Below are positions 33,361 through 46,008 of a stretch of DNA of 64,000 bases, piece by piece. The stretch is from Ichthyophonus hoferi (Eukaryota > Opisthokonta > Ichthyosporea > Ichthyophonida > Ichthyophonidae). The first letter of the stretch is position 1. Each line of letters opens with the position of its first letter. The stretch lies in contig NAOQ01000008.1 in the NCBI GenBank assembly GCA_002751075.1, forward strand, positions 157,286 to 221,285, given 5' to 3'. Both the position numbers and the translations under genes were made by a program. The notes below the pieces were generated by a model. That model was given only the letters and a program-made list of their open reading frames with translations, was not told the DNA's origin and did not search any database.

Positions 33361-36300
33361 ATGCATTCATCCCAAGATTCAAGTAATCCTAAGGGTGGTC
33401 GTAGTAAGAAATACTTAACGATTACAAAACAGTCAAAACATAAAGAACGTAATAAATCCGCTCCGTTAGTACGAATATGCGTACTAGGTGATAAAAAAGT
33501 AGGAAAAACAGGGTTGGTAACTAGGTTTGTTGAGGGTGCCTTTGTTGAAACTTATGAACCTACTAGTCTTGGGACTAAGACAAAGAGGGTAATGGCCTCG
33601 GGTAGGTTGATGTATTCGTATGTGTAAGTATGTAAATGTGGAGATAGAAATACTATCTTGTAATATGTATTTATGTACGTATAGACATGTATATTTTTAT
33701 ATTTCTTATCTTAGACTTCTATTATTGTTGTTGTTGTGTATGTTGTGTGCTGTGCTGTTTTTGTTTTTGTTTTCAGTTTTATGCTTGTTTGCAGATAAAT
33801 AGACAGATAGTAAATTTTTATTGTATAAGTTGAAGGTAATAAAATAATATGTAGTATAAGTATATACTATAACTAATTAATAATTATGCTTTATTTCTGA
33901 TTATTTTTAGTATGCCTGATCTGATGTTCGTTTGAATCAATTATTTTATCATTTAAAATTTATTTTTAAAAATTTATGTACATTTTTATATCTCAACAAA
34001 AAAGAGTTACATGGTACAAAAGCTACCAGCTTTATTTGTTTATTTAAAAAATTCAAATAGCTAACATGTAATCAAATGCATCAGGTAAGGAATTTGAAGT
34101 GGAGATTACTGATACGCCAGATTATAATGTATTCAAGAACACTATAGGTGGATTGGAAAGGCAGACTTATCTTACTAATGATGGTATGAGGTTGGTTATA
34201 TAACATTATAAAATTTATTCCATATTGCATTGTATTATACTGTATATGGCATTTTCTAAACATAAATAAACGGTGTGATAGAAATAATTAAATCAAGTGT
34301 ATTGGAAATAGGACTAGTACTGTTGTGCTGAGTTTTGCCAAATAGTCGTCGTCAGGTTTAGGTAAAAGGGAAGTTAAAGTTTTCGTTAGCTGCTCTTGAA
34401 TATCTCTCTGATGTTCAATGGATATAGAAGCTTTTAACTTCTTACCCGGCAATTTATATGGATGCAATAATTGTGATCTAAATGTGGATGTGTATGTATA
34501 GTTACAGTATTACTATCGTAGGAAAAATTGAAATCAGATTCAATTAGTTGGCCTTCTAGTAAAGTATCTGAAATATCTACTTCAAACTCTTTGACAACTA
34601 TAGACATAAAGCACATAAACGAAATGGGAAATGGTGTGGATTGAGAACAGTGTTTATTTTAAGAGTTGCTTTTGTTCCTTTTATACATTTCCAATTTTAT
34701 CTTGATAATCCATTTGTACTACACATTTGTACTACATTCTTCTAAAATGGCTAGATTGAAGCCATTATGCAATTAACTAACATTGAACCGATTACAAAAA
34801 TTGATTGTTATCAGTACAAAAGAAACATTGAACGCTTTGGTTTCAACAAACTGCATAAAACCCATATTATAAGATTCTATCTTTTTATGCACGGAAGATG
34901 ATAGAGTAGTTACAAGATATAATGTAGTACAGTGCAATACACTGTAACATACTATTAGGTTGCTATGCACTATTACTGCACCACAGCACCACTCCTTGCT
35001 CTATCTAATCCTTACTACCTCTACCTTTCCTCCAGGTTTTATGCTGGTGTATTCCGTCAATGATCGTGAATCCTTCAATTTAGCATTAGAGGCTAGGAAG
35101 AGGATATTAACGGTTAGTTTTCAATTAAAATTGAATGTTAAATTTTTATTTTTATTGGGCCTGCTTATGGTTTTTGGGATATATATATTTATGTGTTCAT
35201 ATAGGATAATGGTATATACGGATATAGCGTATTTATTCCATTATACTGTTATGAATATCTTATCCTATCCTCCAATTATAACACCCACTTCCTCTTCTTT
35301 TTTTCTCTCCAGTTCCGTCAAGATTGTCCTATGATGTTAGTAGGAACTCAAGCTGATGATATGAGTAAACGCTCACGTGAGGTAAGAATCATTTTCTGGG
35401 CCTACTAGTTAGCCTTCTAATGTCATCTACTACAAAGTATATATTAAAAATATTATTATTACTATGGTATTAGTCTAATATCATCCAATACAAGGTATAT
35501 ATTAATAATAATAATATGATACTAGTTATGAAATCATATCTTCTCTGATGATGGCATATAACGGTCAATGATGTGAAACATTGAAATACTTAATTACCAA
35601 TACCTACTCTCAGATCCCAGCAGAGGAGGCTAAAGGATGTCTTGAAGGCAATGATCTTCTTTCATTCGTGGAGGTAAATGGAAGAATCTCTATTGGTTTA
35701 GACTTAATTAATTATAGCAGACGGTTTCCTACATTGTTTGCTAGAGTTGTGTAAAAATATGTTGTATTTATTGTAAAGTGCAGTGATATGATTGTATTGT
35801 ATGTGTATTATTATTATTATTACCACTACTACCACTGTATTTCCATTTTAAACAACAATAATATTAAAGTCAAGTTCTAATTGGTGGATATCCGCAGACT
35901 ACATCCATTAGACCAACCAGGAACACCCATTTCCTAGATCTAATTACCAGTATCTCAAATTTTGGAGATTATGAAAAGTTTAATCTAGGTAGGCTGGAGG
36001 TCCATGTATGATATATATATATTATGTATTGAATGTTGTGATATGTATATTATATAATAATACTATTAAGTTTATGTATACTCTATTCGATTCTATATAG
36101 AAAATAAATAGAAAAGGTAAGTTGTCGTGGTAGGTGGGTCACGTGTTCTGTATTGCACTTTTCACATTTTATAATAATATTACTAATATGTATATTTATA
36201 CATACGTACATGTTAGTAAAGGTATAATACTATTTTTATATGGGGTATAATGTGTACATTTGAAAATTTTATTTGTAGTGTATAAATTGATTCTTAAGTC

Positions 36301-39300
36301 TGTAAAGGTCATAGGGCTGTTCTATATATACTTTCATATTTTTCAGTTAATACTTGGTTATTTTCGACTCGCTTTATAGATGTGTTACGTGCTATGTATG
36401 TTATATATAGAATTACCAATTATATAACTATATTTAGATAGTATATAGCCGTATATAGATGTTGCATGACTGTGTTAATATGATGTGTTTTATTTGCTTT
36501 TCGCTTTTCAAGTATTTCTATATTGAAATTTTATTAATTTTAATTCAACCCCTCCTGTCTCTGTAGTCCTCTGTGAAAAATTAAAGCACCGAGGATTAGC
36601 TTTTGTAAATATACTATTTTATTGAATTTTCATGTAATTTTAATTTAACCCCCCCCCCCCCTCACCCCTATCCTCTTGTAATTGTATTAGATGACGGTGG
36701 GGATATGAAGAAAACGCGAGGAAGGGGCCCAAAGACATATCCTGCCAACGCCCCCCAGATATCGTTGGTGAGATATCAGTGTTGTGGCATATATATATGT
36801 ATGGTTTATATGTGTGATAGTGTATAGTATAAGACAGTAGAGTATAATATAATAGAGTATAATATAATATAGTAGAGTATAGTATAATCTGATCTAATAT
36901 TATGTTATGTATGTTAACCTCCCATCCTGTATACCGTCTCTCAGTCCAACTCTCCCTCTCCCACTAGGATATCGCTTATTTCTAAAGGAAGTTCAGAAGC
37001 AGAAATAGGTAAGAGATCTTGATAATCATTGGATGGTATGTAGAGTGGTTACGGTGTGGTTGTTTTAAGGATATGTGATAAAAGAAAGTTTATAAATATG
37101 GAATATAATGGAATACAATATTATATTATTATATAATATGATATTAGATATTACTGTAAATACGCCTATTGTCCTATACTAACACAAGTTTATTTGACAA
37201 TTTTATTATGCTTTAATTTAGATTGGGTTATTCATTTAACTAATTTAAACTTTTATTTAATCTGCTTTGTCCAGCCTAAATCCTATATAGGATGTTTGGG
37301 ATGTGATACACATGTAAGTCTGTTATGTCTTAGCTGGCAACACCAATAATGCATGTAATGAAAATTTTAATGATTCAATCAAATGTTTTAAATCCATTAC
37401 TGGGGGATGCCTTTGCCCGTTATCTTTAATATATGCTTCTAATCTTATTCACGTCCAATCAGATACGGATAAGCCACCACGCTCTCCTTCGTTATATTCG
37501 CCCTCCCATTATGAGTCTACAGTCGTATGTATGGGTATGTGGTATTAAAATTTATTATCTTATTATATGCTATTTTAAAATTTTAGAATATAACCATATT
37601 CCATACATAATATATCATTTTTCATTAATATCTCATATCAACACATATATATTAAATTTGACATAGTATTTCTTTTATGCTATTTGATATTTAAATTTAA
37701 ATTTCCCTATCTAGACTGATGAATAGACCCAGTTATTTTTTTAAATCGTACCTTACTATGCAATCAAACTATATGATTGAAAAAATTTCCTATATATAAT
37801 TGATATATATATATATTACAAGATTTAACTCACCAATCACATCTCTCCTTATTTTATAGATCCCGTATTTGACGTGCTACACTCTAGAATTCCCAAGATT
37901 CCAGGATCTCCAACTTCAACTAGGTCCAAGGCGGCTTCGACGGGAGGAATGTAAGATTTCGATTGCCTATATGCTATGTATTGATATACTATGTATGAAC
38001 AGCTTATGTAGATGAGATAATATTGTTTTATTATTGGATAATGCATTACAATTAAAATCTGANNNNNNNNNNNNNNNNNNNNNNNNNNNNNNNNNNNNNN
38101 NNNNNNNNNNNNNNNNNNNNNNNNNNNNNNNNNNNNNNNNNNNNNNNNNNNNNNNNNNNNNNNNNNNNNNNNNNNNNNNNNNNNNNNNNNNNNNNNNNNN
38201 NNNNNNNNNNNNNNNNNNNNNNNNNNNNNNNNNNNNNNNNNNNNNNNNNNNNNNNNNNNNNNNNNNNNNNNNNNNNNNNNNNNNNNNNNNNNNNNNNNNN
38301 NNNNNNNNNNNNNNNNNNNNNNNNNNNNNNNNNNNNNNNNNNNNNNNNNNNNNNNNNNNNNNNNNNNNNNNNNNNNNNNNNNNNNNNNNNNNNNNNNNNN
38401 NNNNNNNNNNNNNNNNNNNNNNNNNNNNNNNNNNNNNNNNNNNNNNNNNNNNNNNNNNNNNNNNNNNNNNNNNNNNNNNNNNNNNNNNNNNNNNNNNNNN
38501 NNNNNGATTTCGATTGCCTATATGCTATGTATTGATATACTATGTATGAACAGCTTATGTAGATGAGATAATATTGTTTTATTATTGGATAATGCATTAC
38601 AATTAAAATATGGTGCAATTGAATAGTATTGCCTAACGTAGGATATAGGATTGTAAGTGATTGGTTTACATGGAGAGATGATATTATTGGTGTGTTGTTA
38701 TTGAGTAGGGGTGATAAAGTAAGAATATAAAGTTCATTATAGTGTAGTATGATAATATACAGTATAATGCATTAAAGAATATGATATAGTTCAATCACAC
38801 CGTGCATTTAAATTTTAGCACACCTATATCATCCATATAAACACCCAGAATACATTTTAGGATATTATAATATAAAATAATCTAATTACGCCATGCATTT
38901 AAATTTTAACTCCCCTATCTCACCATTCAGACCTAGCGCAGGACGCGATCAAAAGAATTTCATGGGCATGTTTAGAAAGGAAAAAAAAGTATCGACACAA
39001 TCAACTGTCCAATTAAATCTCCAGAATATAATTAGTATTAACGGCCCCAATTTATTGGCGGTGCCGCCTCAAGAGGATTATATAATTATCAGCCAAAACC
39101 AATCGGCTCCTCCTACTCCAACTATAACTACTGTGGCTACTCAATCTTTTATTAATATCAATGATTCAACATTGTATTTGAGGCGGTCTATGGTAAGTTG
39201 TGTTATAGTGGTGAGTTTATGCTGTTATGTTTGTTATGTTATGATATAGTATCCTACATTGTATTATATCGCAATAAATATCTACAATTACATCTTACCG

Positions 39301-40733
39301 TCTAGTAGCTTATTGACTCTTTCATTTAAGCCAGGATGGTAATTGGCTCCCTGGGTTTTTTGACTTTAATAAGCAATTAAATAATGTTTGCTGATAGTAA
39401 TTCAATCCCTGCAGAATAGTGCTGGGGGTGTCAAAGGCGGTAGAACTCGCAAGAAATTTCCCGATCCTGAAGGCAAGTTGATGTGGAATAGATATACTAT
39501 ATATTCTAGTATAGTATAGTACATTGTACTATATACCATAGTATATGAGATGAGACTGTATTATATTATACTATAATGTACTAGATTATATGATATTACA
39601 CTGTACTATACCATACCATACCATTACAATTTGATCTGACCTTGCATTATCTCTTCCTCTCCCTCTCCTTCTCCCCACAGAGACACCAATGGAAGAGGAA
39701 GTACAGCCTTCATCCAGTGAAAAGGACGTTGAGGCCGACATAAAACAACTTGCCCTAAACCCCACTTCTCCACCCAGCCAGTCCTCCAAGTCAAAAGACT
39801 CAACCTCAAACTCCAATTCAACCCCCCCTATCACTTTAACAGCCCCCCCTCCCATTTCAACATCCACACCTCCCATTTTAACAGCGCCCCCTGTATGCCC
39901 CCCCAGAAATTACCAAGTTTCAACACTGGAAAAATCCAACTCACTTCCATCTGCGTTTGAAAAGGATGACGGCGATGACACCATTACACCAATTACGGCT
40001 AAGAGTAATAACAATACCTCAGTAAGCCCAGTACCTGCTGTACCTCAACCTCTACCAGAAAAAATGCAAAAAATGGAAATCCCCCCTAAAATTTCCAGGC
40101 ACCCAGTACCTAAACCTAGGCCTGGTGCTGAAAATGTATTGCAAGCCCCCTCCAGACCTCCCCCTATGCCCATAAATGTGGTGGTTGAAATTATGCGTCC
40201 TTCTAGACCTCCACCTACGCCTGTAAATGGATCTGAAGCTGGATTTTCAGGAAATACACCCTCCAGAACCCCCCCTGTACCTCCTGGTTTCGCCAATCCG
40301 CGCATTTCCATGGATTCTCCTCCTCTGGTTGGTAGCTTCTATACTATCCCATACTGTACTTTCATATTTTTTATATACATATATAAAATTCCTGTAGATG
40401 ATAAATGAACAACATTTTAAATGATAAAAGTCAACATATTTAATAGTAAACGTATCTTTTTCTTTTTCTTTGATGTATTACTACTACTTACATACTTTGC
40501 CAACCCCACTTCAGCCATGCATACATATATATACGTATGTGCAGAAACATTAGATAGTATATATATGCTAACCTTTCATTTTTTTATTTTTCCAGGCCCC
40601 CCTCTCGGCCCCCCCCTATAGTATCCCCATAGAATGCACCCTAGCCCAACCCTTACCACCAACCAGACCTACTCCTAAGCCTAGTGCGTTTGATTTTAGG
40701 AGTCAGCATAGCCCTTCTTCAGAAGTTTTGTGA
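33361..40733 (+). CDS. Atypical Ras-like GTPase with long proline-rich tail, 14 exons
   Basis: Exons: 33361-33601, 34085-34183, 35036-35112, 35313-35381, 35614-35673, 35898-35988, 36691-36767, 36945-37008, 37463-37534, 37860-37950, 38931-39192, 39415-39472, 39681-40327, 40596-40733; phases agree throughout, product 681 aa. The start at 33361 (MHSS) matches the paralogue start (MHNS) at 63069; an in-frame ATG at 33313 is the alternative. G domain about 36-200: P-loop GDKKVGKT (43-50), switch I YEPTS (65-69), G3 DTPDYN (90-95), G4 TQAD in place of NKxD (151-154), G5-like ETTS (182-185). Loss of the G3 Gly/Gln and a changed G4 suggest weak or altered GTP turnover or nucleotide choice (inference). 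The tail (213-681) is disordered, with PSRPPPMP, PSRPPPTP and PSRTPPVP (577-621), likely SH3 ligands. No CaaX box. The acceptor choice for exons 8-10 is less certain than the rest, and intron 10 contains the assembly gap. Confidence 0.88.
34290..34850 (-). mobile_element. Element X fragment inside Ras-like intron 2
   Basis: Minus-strand ORF-B (about 34300-34616; MSIVVKEFEVDISDTLLEGQ at its start), preceded on its 5' side by part of the shared upstream segment (to about 34850, with attgaacgctttggtttcaa also seen near 24305). It lies wholly in the intron between 34184 and 35035, in the opposite orientation to the host gene. Broken. Confidence 0.65.
36649..36661. repeat. Poly-C run (13 C) in Ras-like intron 6
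   Basis: Thirteen consecutive C within the pyrimidine-rich region before exon 7. A similar block (attttaattcaacccctcct) lies about 110 bp upstream, so this may be a local duplication with C expansion. Confidence 0.9.
37953..38609. other. Assembly gap (443 N at 38063-38505) bordered by identical sequence
   Basis: The approximately 104 bp before the gap (gatttcgattgcctatatgc ... acaattaaaat) are repeated exactly just after it at 38506-38609. Either contig ends overlap and were not merged, or there is a true local duplication. It lies in intron 10 of the Ras-like gene, and the flanking exon phases fit each other. Confidence 0.95.
39473..39474 (+). promoter_or_regulatory. GC splice donor (GC-AG intron 12)
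   Basis: The junction CCTGAAG|gcaagt is followed by acceptor ccccacag|AGACACC at 39681. Only this pairing keeps the frame, and the sites fit the known GC-AG class with its strong AAG|gcaagt context. Confidence 0.8.
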
Positions 40734-41040
40734 ACTTTGATCAGATTAACTCCCTAATTTGGACCACCCAGGCTTATGTAAGAGTGGATTATATTAATAT
40801 TTTATATAGCCTAATATAGTAATGCACCAGGAGTGTTAGTAGATAGATAATAAGTTAGCATACGTGAAAGATATATCATAGTCGATTATGCTATGAGATG
40901 CCTTATTTGACAGTTTGAAATTGTTGTGAGGGTAGATGTAGATAGATAATCTGGCAGAATTACATTTAAGCATTAGTAAATCTTACAAGGCAGTGTTAAA
41001 CCTAATGTACAAGTTATAACTAAGTGTACTATAAATTAAA

Positions 41041-41340
41041 ATGAAAATAAGAAGCCGTAGGAAGCTGTGATAGTTCTAGTGACTTGGCCACAGGCTTTGG
41101 TATCTTCAATTGGTGTGTGTATAATAGCTGGTTTCACTGGGCCAGTAGTAGTAATAGTCACTTGATCTGATCTGTCCTTGAGGTTCAGTTGTTGTGGTAA
41201 ATGTTCTATAGAAGGTGCATATACCGACCCTCTAGGTAACTGGCTGTAGTAATTATACCTGCTCTAATTCAGAGGAAATCGATACTTTTATTTGCTTAGG
41301 TGCTGGTGTGGAAATTGCGCCATGAGAAGGATATCATATT
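41041..41340 (-). mobile_element. Element X IGDP-ORF fragment
   Basis: Reversed copy of the same stretch as in 46009-46443 (shared tagttctag..acttg, ccacaggctt, ttgttgtggta, tctatagaagg). Broken. It immediately precedes a copia fossil. Confidence 0.7.
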
Positions 41341-43142
41341 AGGACGTTAATAGTAACTATCATTGCTATTTAATGTTAGTAGGTAGAAGACACGGGTAAA
41401 ACATTGCCATGTGACTTGGATTGTACTACGTGTGATGAGGAAGACCTAAGAATCAAATATATCAATCAGACAATGAATACTCGACAGACTATGTGCAGAC
41501 CTAGACCTAGCTGTATCCTACACCACAAGTCTAAGGGGATCACGATTTCTGCTTGTCATTTTGGATCAATTCAGTCATTAACTGGCTTGTTACTGCGTAT
41601 GATCTAAAGCCAAGACCTTCACATGCTTTAGGCACTACCACAAAGTCTCAGCTGCACTCCATGAAGTTCCACTTGTACATTTATTTACTGATCGTGGAGG
41701 AGATGTTGTAAGTATCCTCATGAAAGCCTACTATGATAATGAAGGGTTTATAAGACAGCATTCAACATCTTACCATACAGAACAATCTGGTCTAGTATAC
41801 ATATGTCTGCATTGGGGCATAGATTCTGGTCTGAAGTAGTCAACTCGGCAACCTTCGCATTCAATCTGTCACCCACAACAACATTTTCCAGAGGTGTTAT
41901 ACCATTTGCTATGTGGCATTCAAAACTGTTTGTCCTATGTAAGAAACTGCGTGTGTTCAATCTAAGGTAGTATTCCATAGACCAAGCAAGCCAAAACTTG
42001 CATTAAAAGGAGCTGAGGGTATCTACTTAAGGCCTCAACCTGACTTGATAGCTTATTGCATCTATGTGCCTGGGGAGAAACCTCTTCTATTAAGCAATTA
42101 TTTGACCTTCTTTGAGAATTATTTTTTATTAACCAAGAACAAGGACAAGAGATAGGCAGACTTGTAACAGCTGAAAAGATTAGCAACCAACTCCAAAACA
42201 GCAGGATTCATTTATTTAATGGTGTGGATATGGATCTAAGACAGCATCCAACAAGTTTTTAGTTAGAAACCAAGATGTCAGATTTGCAATCAAATTTGGG
42301 AACCATAGCACATTAAATTTTATCCTTATATCATATTAGTACAGTTCAAGCTGATGATGATGAATCACCTAGAGAACATCATTCATTAGGACAATGAAAT
42401 TTGAAAGAAAACATTGCTTCACCTGAGCCAATTTTTAATATTTCAACAATGCCCGATCTCGAGACATCTATTGGCAACTTATGATGCCAGAAATCAGTCA
42501 ATCAATAATGAATACAAAGAGTTTTTGGATTTGAGGACTGGCAAGCTGCTAAAATATGTTTCATCTTTCACAGGATTGTTTCCCTTGTTAGATACTCAAA
42601 TAGTAGCCCTGAGAAGAACAATAGAGTTAGAAGGTATCCCAGGAGAAACATACAAGCTAGAAGTACCCTTGGACGTCAGTCTGGGAGAAGCTCATGATAT
42701 ACCTATAGTTAAGACAGTTGTGGATCTTGGAAAGATACTATTATTACACACAATGTGGTTTTTAAAATTTAAGTGCATCAATGAAATGGCAATGATAGAC
42801 GGCAGGCAAGCAGAACTGGTTATTCTTGTGAAAATACAGAAGTTCCGTGAGTTTAATTTTACATAATCACTTATATCTACACTAACTGCATTATGAATAT
42901 TTTGTGCCTATTGTGCTGGCATTAATCTAGTGTTTCAACAATCTGATATCAGTGCAGCTTGCCTTTTCTCACCTCACTATGATGACATCTACATTCAAAA
43001 AATCCATGATTTTATATTAGCCAACCCAGCAACTCATGTTATTAAGTTGTATAGCAAAGCAGTGTATGGATTTGTTTTAGTATTTCAGCCCCTACAAGTG
43101 TTTGTCCGCATACTTCATAATGTCTTGTATAAAAATACTTAA
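41341..43142 (+). mobile_element. Ty1/copia fossil: integrase and reverse transcriptase region
   Basis: Broken, with several breaks. An integrase-core trace (LVHLFTDRGGDVV, then a QHSTSYHTEQSGL stretch) lies near 41670-41800. A later segment keeps the copia reverse-transcriptase pattern (FQQSDISAACLFSP, then DDIYIQ) near 42930-43000. Orientation plus. No flanking LTR pair of its own was identified. The LTR at 43434 belongs to the short-element family; whether it was once part of the same insertion is not clear. Confidence 0.75.
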
Positions 43143-43433
43143 TTGTTTATGTAACACTGAACCTTTAAATGTTAAGTAGCGTTTTTGAGGTTTCAATCAG
43201 TAATTCAAAGTTAGACATTAATTAATGATAATTAATTAATTACAAGATGTTACAAATCAAATTTTAGTGCATTGGGACTAGATGTCTAGTGCAATCTAGA
43301 ACGTAAATTGACCATGGCTTTAACTAGTGTTGGTCATTGGCACTTAATACTATATTGATTGATGATACATGCGTGAAACATAGCATTCAGAATAATCTTT
43401 TGCATAATCATTGGACAATTAGTGGGTAAAAAC

Positions 43434-44420
43434 TTGTTAAATATTTAAAATAATTTGGGAATTTATTTATGTAGGTAAATATATTTAATATTATTAGCAA
43501 TTATTATTACATATGTACCCAGGGAAAAAAGTCAATGCAATTTATGGGTGTTAAACGGCAATCCAAAATAAATTAGTGAAGTTAAATTAGCCAATGGTAG
43601 AGATCCTGCAACTGCAACTGCATAAGGAGCCATTTCTGATCATATGTTTTGGATCCAAATAACATATAGCTTAGGTATCCTGTCTAAGAAAAGTCTTGCA
43701 GACTTGCATATATATAAAAATATGCCTTAGTATATCGGTACTCTATGTATGCAAAGGGACACGTTTAAACCCTCCTTAATTCGGTGTTATTTTTTTTTCT
43801 AAACGAACATGAGTTACAGGAACACTTGTGTCTCTACTTATTATTTCCAATATGGTAGCAGAGAAAGCTTAAATAGTTTACCATGATCACAAAACCTGAT
43901 AATTCTATTATGTCCACAATCCACGAATGTTGAAACAAACATTATCCCAACCCTACAGCCATCTACTAATTTCTAAGTGTGAAGATTCAATTTCATTACA
44001 TCTACACATTGTCTTCAAATTTGCCCTTAAACTATCAACATCTCTAGCTTCGAAGTGACACCAAGGTAAGGTGCAAAACAAATGGGGAACACCCACCTAT
44101 TTAGCTGCCAGATGCCAGCTACCAGATGCAAGAACCAGAGCCAGCCAGAGCAAACAGGTTACTATTTACGTATTTATTAGCTATTTCTTAGCTATTTCTT
44201 ATGTATTTCTTATGTATTTCTTATGTATTTCTTATGTAACAGCTGGGCAACACCCACTTATGACATTAGCCGCCAGCTGCCAGACGCCAGATGCCATAGC
44301 CTACAACAGAGCCAGAACCCGAGCCAAAGCAAGTGGGAACATTTAACATAGAGTTTGGTATGCTGCCTTCCGTTTTTTTTACATTGGGCACGATGCTGCA
44401 ATCCCCTCTAAATGTGTCAG
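43434..44420 (+). mobile_element. Short LTR element, 5' LTR and internal part
   Basis: The LTR is about 43434-43852 (tgttaaatatttaaa ... atttccaata), followed at once by a primer site tggtagcagaga complementary to the initiator Met tRNA 3' end (CTCTGCTACCA type). The internal region keeps remnants of the hexanucleotide array (agagccag units, about 44120-44340) and a local repeat of tatttcttatg (about 44165-44240). The 3' LTR is missing. Fossil. Confidence 0.75.
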
Positions 44421-46008
44421 AGAAAATCAAAGTCTTTAAGGAAAATAATCATACTCCAGCTTAAAAGTTGCATTATTTAATCAACCAATAATACATACAA
44501 TATATATATATGTCATCGTTATTGTAATGTTTAGTTTACCATTGGCGCTCAAATATGACAGGATGCTGGAGCATCAAAGTTATGGGAATAAGAAGTTCCT
44601 TTTTATGTGCTATTTTAATTGGTCTCATATCTATTAATTCAATTAGAGATTAGGCTCTTAGTTTCTAATTGGCGATACATTACATATAAATAGATATCTA
44701 TTTTTGATGTACCACATGCTAGTTTATTGATTGGCTAGTATACTTATTGGCTATAAGTCATACTATATGAGCTCATTTAAGAAAACCAGGAATGTCGCCT
44801 GTTTCCCATTCTTCGTTTTTTGAGAAGTACAATGTTTACGTAGAACGTTTACTATAGTCGTCAATTCCCCAAAAGAACTATCTAGTCGATAATTTAGCCA
44901 CTTACTTATTAGTCATCTATTTTTATATGGATCGATAATAAAGAAATTGATAAGATAACAAGATTACTAACAGGTCAGTAATCTGGCGTTAAGCTATATA
45001 ACGCTAATGGTGACCTGAAGTACGCCCTGGTTTTCACATTCTCTTATGGAAAAGCAATAAACAATAAAAAAGTTATTATAAGCTACTCCTATGAAAATAT
45101 CTAAAACATAAAGCAAAAGAATTGCAATTATGGGTGGGCGTAAACATTGGGATCGCCGAATTAAAACTAAATACCAGGTTGAACTTGCCGGTGGAATCAA
45201 ATTATTATGTCCCTTGACTCAGATACTGGTTCTATAGGAACCATACATTCGGGAAAAATGTCAACAGGAATTATCTAATTCATGTGACAAGATTGTTAAC
45301 TCCAAATAAACGCATAGTTATAAATGATTTGTCGATACATCTTTTTGCATGTAGTGAATGATGGAAGCAAAACAATTGCAGTTTGAATTTAGGTCGCAAC
45401 TACAAGACACTCCATTACCAGAGTCCCCAACTCTGAGAATAGCTTATCTTCAAGCTGAGCTACATGTTACTGCTCAGCAAAATAAAGACATCGTACTAAA
45501 TGCAACCGCAAAAACAGTAGTAGAATTAGCAACAACAGCAGAAACAACAGCAACAAGAAACAATGTTGCAATAACAACAATTAATGATGCAACTTCTTCA
45601 AAGATTGGTCACCCAGGAGAGTTTGTTTATCAAAATACTTTTCCATCCAGTTTTACCGCCAGCACCTTTACAATCCGTTGCATCACAGCCTACATAATAC
45701 ACCCTATCTTCTGTGCCTAATCCAAACCTCCTGATGGGGGCTCATTCAGTACTTTTATTTTGGCCCAGGAGCACTCATCCTCGGTTTCTGCCTCATCAAA
45801 CTGCTCCCCTGAGCTCTAATATATCTTAACTAGTACCACCTCCTGTAACAGAGTCTCACTCATCATTCATACTACCTCCATCTCTATATGTTAAGTAATT
45901 TTCAGCCAACATGGGCTCTCAGTCCTTCAACCGTCCTGCCAGGCATCAAATGCTGATTGATCCAACCAAAAGCTTTCATTAATTAAAAACCATCACTTAT
46001 CCTTATTA
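44421..46008. mobile_element. Probable element X territory with unassigned ORF
   Basis: Contains a plus-strand open frame (45358-45720, 120 residues) that begins MMEAKQLQFEFRSQLQDTPL, has a helix-like, coiled-coil-like N-terminal half and a Thr/Ala-rich middle. No family recognised. It lies next to an IGDP-family ORF on the opposite strand, in keeping with the two-strand layout of element X. Confidence 0.3.

Noticed and set aside
33620-33802. 60-codon frame rich in Leu and Tyr
   Set aside because: Lies in intron 1 of the Ras-like gene and matches nothing.
38034-38618. Open frames over the second gap on both strands
   Set aside because: They consist mainly of N and lie in intron 10.
39586-40311. 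Gly-rich minus-strand frames
   Set aside because: Mirror image of the proline-rich exon 13 of the Ras-like gene.
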